From: Heterohyrax brucei
Lineage: Eukaryota > Chordata > Mammalia > Hyracoidea > Procaviidae
Direction of reading: 5' to 3'
Assembly (NCBI GenBank): GCA_028571685.1
Contig: CM053142.1
Span: 67,915,296 to 67,979,295, forward strand
DNA length: 64,000 nucleotides
Part shown: positions 56,700-64,000 of the stretch, one piece after another
Layout of the letters: every line of letters starts with the position of its first letter
Position numbering within the stretch: position 1 is the first letter of the stretch
Notes under the pieces: model-generated
The model's database searches: none
The model's input: only the letters and a program-made list of their open reading frames with translations
Told to the model about the DNA's origin: nothing
Translations under genes and position numbers: made by a program

Positions 56700-56975
56700 C
56701 ATGGCTGCACATGAAAATGACATGAACAAGTGATTAAAACTACAGATTCCTGAGACCACCTCAACCCTACCAACTCATTCTTTAGAGCGGTGATTCTCAA
56801 CTTCAGATGCACCTTGGAATCAACCACCTGAACATTTTGTTAAATCACTCATTGCCCAGGTTGAATCCCAGATGTACTGATGCAAAATATCTGGAGGATG
56901 TGACTCAGACATCAGTGATTTATTTAAGCTCACTGGGTATCAACGGACAACCGAAGCTGAGAATTGCTGCTGTAG
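56700..56975 (+). mobile_element. MER5-type hAT DNA transposon remnant(s)
   Basis: 56786-56975: 'gcggtgattctcaacttcag', 'cttggaatcaaccacctg', terminating 'aagctgagaattgctgct', compatible with the MER5A inverted-repeat ends (cag-ggttctcaa). A second partial copy ('ggctgcacatgaaaatgac') may precede it at 56700-56785. Confidence 0.65.
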
Positions 56976-57004
56976 AATGGGCTAGAAATCTGTGTGTTAA
57001 CATA

Positions 57005-57442
57005 CTCCCAGTCTTAGTTTCTTTCCCAGGAACAAGAGACCACAAAGTGGATGGCTTTTAAAGAAGAGACGTTTATTTCCTCAGAGTTCTGAAGGCTAGA
57101 AATCCAAATTGGGGTCATTGGTCATGTCAGTTCCTTCTAAGAGCTTTAAGAGAGACAAACTGTCATAGGCCTCTCTCCCAGCTTCTGGTGGTTGCCAATC
57201 ATCTTTGATGTTCCTCTGCTTATAGACACATCTTTTTGTGGGGTCTTCTCTTAGTGTGTGACTTTATTTATAAGACACCACTCAGAAGGGATTAGGGTTA
57301 GAACCCATCTACTGTGGTATGACTTCATTTAACTGGTAACAAAAGAAAAATCCCCATTTCCAAATAACGTCACATCAATACATATAGGGGTTAGGACTTC
57401 AACATATCTTTTTAGGGGACCCAATTCAATCTAAAACATTCC
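57005..57442 (-). mobile_element. MLT1-type (MaLR) LTR
   Basis: 'gaccacaaagtggatggctt', 'gtttatttcctcagagttct', 'gaaggctagaaatccaaatt', 'aatcatctttgatgttcct', 'ccaattcaatctaaaaca'. Close to the consensus. Confidence 0.8.
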
Positions 57443-57814
57443 TCAAGCAGTTCTAATGAATCACAGTCTGCCCCACTCTGTTAGCAGGTGTTTGAGAAAC
57501 TCTGCCAAAAGCAACTCTCCCAATAACAAGAAGTATGATCTACAAAGTCAACAGGTGGGAATGGTGAAAATGAGAGGCCAGATTCTGTGATGATAGGGGA
57601 TAGCAACAAAAGTAACAGCAGTGACATAGCAATTATCTTCTGGCTTTGTGTCACCTTGGGAAAACTGTAGCTTGGGTTGCTGACAGAGGATCAGAGGGCT
57701 TCTGTAAGGGAAATGGCTCCTCCTCTCAGGGCTGAGTTTAACTCTGTGCTCTTCAGACACTCTGAAGGTGCAATGCATTTTTACTAATAGAATCTATCAA
57801 TATATTAAGTCAGT

Positions 57815-58058
57815 CTGTGCAGTAGATAAGCACATAGCCTTTAAAGCCAAGGTTTCCAGATTTAAATTCTATACCACACTTCCTAGCTTATGTGATCTTA
57901 AGCAACTTACTTAACTTCTCTGAGCTTCCATTTCTTCAGATGCCATACAGGGACAATAGAACTTACATCTTAGTGTAGCTGTGAGAATTAAGTGAGATAA
58001 TTAATACACAAGAGCACTTGGAACAATGCCTGGCACACATAAAGTACCCTATAAAGAT
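57815..58058 (+). repeat. MIR SINE
   Basis: Nearly full MIR: 'gccaaggtttccagattta', 'gcaacttacttaacttctct', 'gtgagaattaagtgagata', 'aatgcctggcacacataaag'. Confidence 0.85.
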
Positions 58059-58061
58059 TAG

Positions 58062-58548
58062 CACCATGAATTGAATTGTTTCCCCCAAAAAATGGTGCTA
58101 GGCCATGATTCCTGGTATTGTATAATGTTTCTGTATGCTGTAAACCCTGCCTCTACGATGTTAATGAGGGAGGAGGGTCAGCAGTTGTGTAGGTGGGGCA
58201 GGACTGCAGGTGTAAGACAATATTGTGCCTTGAGACAATCTTTCAGTATATAAAAGAAAGGGGAGCAAGCAGAGTTGGGGACCTCATACCACCAGGAAAG
58301 AAGCAGTGCTGCAAGTAGAGTGCATCCTTTGGAAAATACCCAGGGTCTGTGTGTCTCAGAAGCTCCCAATGCAGAGGAAGATTGATGACAAGGACCTTCC
58401 TCCAGAGCAAACACAAGAACACTTCCCCTGGAGCTAATGCCCTGAATTTGGACTTTCAGCCTACTTTTCTGTGAGAAAACAAATTTCTCTTTGTTGAGCC
58501 GTCCATGTGTAGCATTTCTATTATGGCAACACTAGATAATTAAAACAG
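58062..58548 (+). mobile_element. MaLR-type LTR (family A)
   Basis: 'catgaattgaattgtttccc', 'gccttgagacaatctttcag', 'gaggaagattgatgacaagg', 'cttccccctgg'-like block, end 'ggcaacactagataatta'. Homologous to 26278-26808 and 13728-14262. Confidence 0.72.
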
Positions 58549-58555
58549 CTATTAG

Positions 58556-58590
58556 CATACACACACACACAAACACACATATGTGTCCAC
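58556..58590 (+). repeat. (AC)n microsatellite
   Basis: 'gcatacacacacacacacaa' and 'acacacatatgtgt'. Interrupted dinucleotide run. Confidence 0.8.
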
Positions 58591-58594
58591 CACC

Positions 58595-58975
58595 TGGCTG
58601 AAGGTTTGTCATATTGTGGTTGAACTGCATATTGTTCAGATGCTGGAAGCTATGCCACCAGTATATCAAAAACCAGCAGTGTCATCCATGGTGAACAGGT
58701 TTCAACATAGTCTCCTGACAGAGTAGGAAGAAGAGTCTGGCAATCTATCCTAAAATTAGCCAATGAAAATCCCATGGACCACAACAGAATAACGTCTGAA
58801 ACAGTGCTGGAAGGTGAACTGCTGAGTTTAGAAGGCACTCAAAATGCACGATGATTGTAACGGTGAACTCAAGCATACCAACCATTGTGAAGATGATCCA
58901 GGACTGGGCACTGTTTTGATCCATTGGACCAAGAGTTGGACAACTAACAGAAACAAGCATTGGCAGATGTAGCAT
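58595..58975 (+). mobile_element. RTE 5' region / RTE-derived SINE fragment
   Basis: 'tgctggaagctatgccacc', 'ggtgaacaggtttcaacata', 'gaccacaacagaataacgtc', 'gtgctggaaggtgaactgct' match the 5' untranslated part of afrotherian RTE; the end 'gatgatccaggactgggcac' recalls the RTE 3' region. This suggests an internally deleted, non-autonomous element. Confidence 0.6.
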
Positions 58976-60310
58976 GTTGTTGTCATTGGGTACCGTTGAG
59001 TCACTTTTGATTCATATTGATCCATATACAACTGAATGAAACACTGCCCAGTCCTACGCCATCTCTTCAATAGTAAGTATGTTTGTGTGAGCCCATCATT
59101 GCAGCAACTATGTCAATCCATTTCATTGACAGGGGCAGATTAACCAGTAAACAAGGTACTGGGGGTGGGGAGGGGGCTTATAGTAAGCAAAGTATGCCTA
59201 CTTTGCTTTTTGAGCAACTGTTCATGCTTTGAAGATCTTATTTTTTGCTGACCCTCTACCTTGCCAAGCATGCTATTTTTCTCCAGGGCTTGGTCCCTCC
59301 GAATGATGTATCCAAAGTAAACAAGACAAAGTCTTGCCATCCTCCCATTTAAAGAGTATTTTGGCTGTACTTATTCCAAGACACAGTTCTTCATTTTTCT
59401 AGTCCATGGTATAGTCAATATTCTTCACCAACACCATAATTCAAAGACTTCAGTTCTTCTCCAGTCTTCTTTTTTCATTATCTAGCTTTCACATGCATGT
59501 ATGGCTACTGAAAATACCATGGCTTTCACACCTCCGTCACTGTGATGGTTAAGATTGTGTGTCAACTCGACTAGACCTGATTCTCAGTTTTTATATGTGA
59601 TCATTCCCATGATGGAATCTACTGTGAGTAGCCAATCAATGCAAAGGAAGTTTCCTTGCAAGTGTGGCTCGCATTCAAAAATAGACAGATGTTCTGGCTT
59701 TTTGTTAGCTCCGGATCCTGCAGCTGCCTCCTGATCTTTTAACTCCAGTTCTTAGGACTTGAGCTGTCAATTTACCTGCTGATCTTGGGCTCACCAGCCC
59801 CTGAAGCTACATGAATCCAGAGAAGCTTTGCCTGCCAATCTTGGAAACTTTTGATATTCACAGCCTGTGATCAAGAGCCCTGCTTTCTTACCTGCCTATG
59901 TGGGAGGATTCACCAGCTCCTGAGGCTATGTGAATCAGGAGAAGCCTCTCTCCTGATTCACCAATTTGGGACTTCCCAGCCTTTACAATCACATGAGCTG
60001 TTTCTGTGATAGAAGCATAAATGTAAATATAAATATGGTCTACTGGTTTTACTTCTCTAGAGAACCCAGCCTAAGCCAGTCATCAAAATGACATTTTTGC
60101 ATTTTAATATTTTAAAGAAGTCTTTTGAAGGAGATTTGCCCAATGCAAGAACACAGCATTTTATTTCTTGACTACTTCTTCCATGGGTATTGATTGTTAA
60201 TCCAAGTAGGATAAAATTCCTAACAACTTCAATGTTTTCTCCATTTATCATGATGTTGCTTACTGGTCCCATTGTGAGGATTTTTGTTTTCTTGATGTTG
60301 AGGTGTTTCA
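58976..60310 (-). mobile_element. RTE-class LINE 3' segment, split by an LTR
   Basis: Reverse RTE: terminus 'gttgttgtcattgggtaccg', then 'cgccatctcttcaatagtaa', 'gcttggtccctccgaatgat' to about 59536. After the LTR (59540-60080) it goes on with 'tttgcccaatgcaagaacac', 'ccatttatcatgatgttgct', 'gatttttgttttcttgatgt', ending at about 60310. Together with the inverted segment 60316-60775 it forms one element. Confidence 0.8.
59540..60080 (+). mobile_element. ERVL/MLT2-type solitary LTR inside an RTE
   Basis: 'tgtgatggttaagattgtgt', 'ggaatctactgtgagtagcc', 'tacttctctagagaaccc'. Sense copy of the family at 44183 and 5130. It splits the RTE. Confidence 0.7.
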
Positions 60311-60315
60311 ACTCC

Positions 60316-60775
60316 TCTCAAAAATGGTAACAACAAAACAGCTGCATCCACAAGGAGCCGCAAGAAACTTGAGCCAGATTCAGATGAGGACATGGAATGA
60401 GGGATGTCATCGCTGGCGTCAGATAGATGTTGGCCGAAAGCACTAATACCAGGAAGCTATTTCCTTTTGGGGGGGGGTGGTCTACGCAAATGGCCTCTAG
60501 GGTTGCCATGAGTCGGATCCAACTCGACGGCACTGGGTTTGGGGTACGCAAAGGCATTCAACTGTGTGGATCATTATTACAGATAACAGTGCAAAGAATG
60601 AGAATTCCAGAACACTTAGTTGTGCTCATGAGGAATGTGTACACAGACCAAGCGGCAGTTACTGGAACAGAACAAGGGGATACTATGTCAAGACAGGAAA
60701 GATGGGAGTCAGGGTTCTATCTTTTTACCATCTTTATTCAATCTGTATGCTGAGCAAACAGTCAGAAGCTGAACA
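60316..60775 (+). mobile_element. RTE 5' segment, inverted
   Basis: Sense RTE RT segment: 'aacttgagccagattcagat', 'gcaaaggcattcaactgtgt', 'tgtgctcatgaggaatgtgt', 'tattcaatctgtatgctgag'. It corresponds to 9105-9470 of the middle RTE copy, while the adjoining reverse segment begins at the equivalent of about 9625. Contains a mini SINE at 60491-60544 and a G run at 60470-60478. Confidence 0.8.
60491..60544 (+). repeat. Mini SINE-tail insertion in an RTE
   Basis: 54 bases, 'ggttgccatgagtcggatcc' then 'aactcgacggcactgggttt', flanked by an exact 8-bp duplication 'tacgcaaa' (60483-60490 and 60545-60552). The RTE reads through correctly if one duplicate and the insert are ignored. Confidence 0.88.
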
Positions 60776-60856
60776 GTCTGACAATGAACACAGCACTAGG
60801 CTTCCAGATGTAGCATAATACATAGAATGTTTATCAAGAGCTGACTCTGCGCCAGA

Positions 60857-61022
60857 CACAGTGGTTAGAGTTCAGCTGCTGAGTAAATGAAAGGTAAGAC
60901 CACAAGAGAAAGATGCGCAGTCTGCATCCCTAAAGATCACAGCTGTGGAAACCCTATGGGGTAGATCTACTCTGCCCTCTGTGGTCGCAATGAGTCCAGG
61001 TGACTGGACAACAACATTTTTG
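60857..61022 (+). repeat. AfroSINE
   Basis: 'agacacagtggttagagttc' head, 'gaaaccctatggggtagatc', 'ggtcgcaatgagtccaggtg', ending 'ggacaacaacattttt'. Confidence 0.82.
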
Positions 61023-61309
61023 TTTGCTTTTGATACGCCAGGCACTACTTCAGGAACTTCGCATGCACCCTGTAAGTAGAGGCCCAGACCCAGGAGCTCT
61101 GGGCTCTATCTGGGGTCCATTGGGCAAGTCACTTTCCTTCCTGGGTGAGTCTCGCTGGTGATCTAGGCTCTGTGTGATCTCTGGTCCAGGCCAGAGCCTC
61201 TCCAGATATCTTTTTCAACCTGCTGAAAGAATCTCTTCTGATTTACTCTTGTAGAAGAGGCAAAAACACCCTGGCACACCCAAGAAACAGACCAGGCATT
61301 TTTGTAGGT

Positions 61310-62270
61310 GTGGTTTTGGCAGGAGACACGTTTCCCTCTGCGGCCTCTGGCCGCAGTCCAGCCTTGGCACACACAGAACCGTCTCGTGGGTACAAGGCCC
61401 TGAACCACGCTCTTGAGGGATGGGGCTGCACAGCCACTGCCGGCCCAAGGGAGAGGCGGGGCAGGACGGTAAGGTACACCGGTGCCTTAGGAAAAGCCAG
61501 GAACCCCAGAGCCTCCCCAGCTCTGGGCCTCGCCCCTCCCCACAGGACAGCCACTGGGCCCGCAGCGGGGCTTTGTGCTCTTTAATCTCAGGCAGAAAGG
61601 ACTCCTGTCTCTTGCAAGAAAGCTCCCGGGAAGGAGAGAGAAGAGGCGTAGCGCGGAGTCCCCGGGGAGCACCGGGGGGCCCGGACAACACAAAGCTTCT
61701 TCCGGAAGCCCTGACCCCAGAAACAACCTGCAGACAGCTGGAGCGAGCACGCAATGCGGAGGCGCGGCGGCAGCTCGGAGCAGGGCTGGGGGAAGGTCCG
61801 GGTTCTCTAGGGCCCCCGCTGCAGGCGGGAAACGAGGCCCAAGAGGGCTGGACCGGAGAAGGCTGGACCGGAGAAGGCTGGACCGGAGAAGGCTGGACCG
61901 GAGAAGGCGGGCCCAGACCTTGTCCCCCGCGCCCCCCACCCCAGGGTCAGCCCTCTCCTAGGAGCCAGCTTGGAGAGGGTGCGGCCCTCGGGTGAGGACG
62001 GAAGGGGCGCTGGAAGCCCAAGGAGGGATGACCCCTCCTCCCATCGCTACAGTGAGTCACCCGCGACAACGGCGGCCCCACAAAACGACTCTGTCCCACT
62101 GGAACCTTTTGGGTTCCCCTCCTCTTGGCCACACCCGGGAGCTCAGCAGGGGCCCCAGCCCTCTCTGACCCAGGCCCGCTCTCTGCAGGCGCCGCCCCCT
62201 GACCCTGCCTGCGGCTACCGCGCCCCTTCAGCCCTCTTCTGGATCCCTCTCTTTGAGGTTCTTGTATCAG
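61310..62270. promoter_or_regulatory. GC-rich, CpG-bearing block (candidate CpG island)
   Basis: The most GC-rich stretch in the window, with many CpGs ('ccgcagcggggc', 'gcggaggcgcggcggc', 'ggcgccgccccctgacc') and free of SINEs and LINEs. GC-box-like 'gaggcggggc' at 61456. Long open frames occur on both strands, as expected from few stop codons in GC-rich DNA. It lies downstream of CD9 where human PLEKHG6 follows, so it may be that gene's promoter region or an orphan island. No exon can be confirmed. Confidence 0.55.
61846..61905 (+). repeat. 15-bp tandem repeat, four perfect units
   Basis: Unit 'ggctggaccggagaa' repeated exactly four times. The period keeps the reading frame (five codons). 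It sits inside the GC-rich block, and each unit holds one CpG (ccgg). Confidence 0.97.
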
Positions 62271-62448
62271 CGTCCTGAGTCCTGACAAAATGCTGACCAT
62301 TAGGGAATCTAAAGGAATACGTGTTCATTGTAGCACTTTCTTCAGTTTTCCTGTGGACATAAACATTTTCCGAATAAAAAGTTGGAGGAGGGGGACCGTC
62401 TCTCCCTCCTCTTCTCTCCCCTTCTTCCCTTATCCTCTTTCTTATTCA

Positions 62449-62618
62449 CGGTGACTCGGTGTTCGCTGGGTAGAAGTTTTCAAGCGGAGGTTTCCAAGGC
62501 TGTGACTTTTCAAAAGCGGATCTCCAGACCATTCTCCCAAGGCTTCTCTGGGTGGGTTCAGAGTGCCAACTTTTTGGCTAATAGTGGAGCCCTTGAAGTT
62601 TGCACTACCCAAGGACTC
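62449..62618 (-). repeat. AfroSINE, longer subfamily
   Basis: 'cacggtgactcggtgttcgc', 'ttccaaggctgtgacttttc', 'aaaagcggatctccagacc', 'ctgggtgggttcagagtg', end 'acccaaggactcccc'. Keeps several CpGs. Confidence 0.8.
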
Positions 62619-62620
62619 CC

Positions 62621-62641
62621 CTTTTTTTTTTTTTTTTTTTA
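62621..62641 (+). repeat. Poly(T) run
   Basis: About 20 T. It may be the antisense A-tail of the following L1 fragment. Confidence 0.85.
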
Positions 62642-62992
62642 GGATCATTTTTTTAAAATATTTATTTATTGTGATTGAGTGAAAGTGTACAATCCTGTTT
62701 AAATTTGCATGCCTGCCTATGTGCAGCTCCTACTGCTCTCCTTGCCCAGTGACAGCACACTCCTTCTTTCTGTTCTGTACAAGTCATATCCTCTTAACAA
62801 TCTCTTGTCCCCTCTTCTCCACCCTCTCCCTCCCCTCTAGTAAGAGGCCAGTAGGACGACATCCTATAGATGCATAGAATCATAAAGTGCACACACGATA
62901 TGGTCACTCTGTGTCTCCGAGTCCAATTGATTCCTGTCCGAGGAGTTGACCTCAGTAATGATTTATGGACAGGGGCAGCTTCTTGAACCATG
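62642..62992 (-). mobile_element. L1 3' UTR fragment
   Basis: 'attgtgattgagtgaaagtg', 'gcatgcctgcctatgtgcag', 'cagtgacagcacactccttc', 'gattcctgtccgaggagttg'. The best-preserved antisense copy of the L1 terminal block here, with a poly(T) at its left edge as expected. Confidence 0.85.
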
Positions 62993-63053
62993 CACTTCTG
63001 CTTTTCAAATGTAAGTTTCTGCTCCTTTCTTAGGGATCCCAGGCCAAGCCAAG

Positions 63054-63084
63054 TGCCGTCGAGTCGGATCCGACTCATGGCGAC
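63054..63084 (-). repeat. Mini SINE-tail insertion, 31 bp
   Basis: Only 'tgccgtcgagtcggatccga' plus 'ctcatggcgac', flanked by an exact duplication 'aagccaag' (63046-63053 and 63085-63092). All CpGs are intact, suggesting youth. Palindrome gagtcggatccgactc at 63060-63075. Confidence 0.88.
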
Positions 63085-63377
63085 AAGCCAAGTCCAAATT
63101 GGGACTGGAGGCTAGGACAGCCTTCCTTACCCTTGACCCACACCTCTTCTAGGAGGAAAGACCAGAAATAACTTCTATCCAGGAAGAAGGTGAGCTTGCC
63201 ATCCACCTCTGGAATGGAGGTCCTTAAAACCAATGACCTCTCTTTCTTGTTCCCCCACAGTGTTTTCTTCATAGTAGGTCCTTAGTAAAAATGTACCCTT
63301 TGGGGCACCAGGGGAAGGAAGCAGGCAAAAAGAATGCAGACATCCCAGCCACTCTTCCTCCAGCCACCAAAAACCTT

Positions 63378-63522
63378 TGTGCTGAGTGGACTTCACTCAT
63401 AGTGACCCTGTAGGACAGAGCGGAGCTGCCGCACAGAGTTTCCAAGGAGTAGCTGGTGGATTCAAACTGCTGACCTTTTGGTTAGCAGCTGAGCTCTGAA
63501 CCCCTGTGCCACCAGGGTGCCT
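63378..63522 (-). repeat. AfroSINE
   Basis: 'tgctgagtggacttcactc', 'agtgaccctgtaggacagag', 'gtttccaaggagtagctgg', end 'tgtgccaccagggtgcc'. Confidence 0.9.
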
Positions 63523-63805
63523 CTACAACTATACTCCCCCTAAAAGTCTCACAGGGCATCCTCATCAGTGCCTTCTTCCTCCTCCTCCTTCTCCTCCAAG
63601 AAACTAAGACTGTAGTAATGAGCCCCCAACCTGCCTCTAAGCCTGAAGCCCTGCCTCACCCCAACCCTCAGTCTGGAACAGTTACCTACTTCCCATTTCA
63701 GGTGGAGGTTGGTCTTCAGACAACAAAGAATTCACTGGAGATGCCTCCATTAATGATAGTGGTCAACATTTACACGTATTGTTTTATTAAACACAGGGAC
63801 CCAAA

Positions 63806-63955
63806 CATACTGCCGTGAGTCAATTCCAACTCATAGTGACCTTATGGGGCAAAGTAGAACTGCCCCACAGAGTTTCCAAGGAGCACCTGGTGGATTTGAA
63901 CTGCTGACCTCTGGTAAGCAGGCTTACAGCTAACCACTAGCCTACCAGGCTTTCC
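63806..63955 (-). repeat. AfroSINE
   Basis: 'aacatactgccgtgagtcaa', 'catagtgaccttatggggc', 'ttccaaggagcacctggtgg', end 'ctaccaggctttcc'. Confidence 0.92.
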
Positions 63956-64000
63956 TAACACTTGGAAGTAGGTGGTATTATGGTGCCCATACCCAGAGAA

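Noticed and set aside
61420..61995. 191-codon open frame in the GC-rich block (and a 150-codon frame on the other strand)
   Set aside because: Both strands are open over the same stretch, as expected when few A/T-rich stop codons occur. No recognised domain, and the frame runs through a minisatellite. Not called as a gene.

Overview
This is a eukaryotic, mammalian window. It almost certainly comes from an afrotherian, and most likely an elephant or a close paenungulate. It carries dozens of AfroSINE copies (short tRNA-type heads joined to a tail ending in the 'actatgagt-ggaat-gactc-ggca' box), RTE-class LINEs that share that tail, L1 elements with a recurrent 3' end, and LTRs of MaLR and ERVL type. 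It has no bacterial features: no operons, ribosome-binding sites or CRISPR arrays. Calls rest on reading the sequence and on remembered family consensus; no database search was possible, and edges of old repeats are approximate (tens of bases).

The only host gene I can support is at the left edge: the last four coding exons of the tetraspanin CD9 on the + strand (447-545, 670-759, 1454-1537, 2658-2723), all joined by phase-0 introns, followed by a short 3' UTR and an AATAAA signal at 2847. The first ~116 codons lie upstream of the window. From about 2.9 kb to the right edge there is no other convincing protein-coding gene. In human the next gene downstream of CD9 in the same orientation is PLEKHG6, and a GC-rich, CpG-bearing block at about 61.3-62.3 kb could be a promoter region for that or for an unannotated transcript; this is inference.

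The intergenic 58 kb is layered repeat sequence. 3-15 kb: AfroSINEs, an ERVL-type LTR split by a SINE, a three-layer nest (RTE inside an opposite RTE, itself split by an L1 3' end), and an old antisense L1. 16.3-17.6 kb: a full-length mariner with both TIRs and a dead transposase. 20.9-23.0 kb: two consecutive L1 3' halves. 23.5-25.2 kb: an inverted duplication of a composite L1/MIR block. 26-32 kb: MaLR-type LTR, a tRNA-Gly-headed SINE, and two copies of one LTR in opposite orientation around a third LTR. 38-48 kb: very dense AfroSINEs, many nested inside one another. 48.6-54.1 kb: an MLT1-type LTR split by a SINE and by an L1 5' half with target-site duplication, then HAL1/L1 remnants. 57-60.8 kb: LTRs and an RTE with a 5' inversion.

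The most interesting observation is a set of four very short (about 31-54 bp) SINE-tail insertions that share a 16-bp palindrome-forming variant not seen in the long AfroSINE copies here. I found no new multi-gene system; the novelty in this window is in repeat biology.
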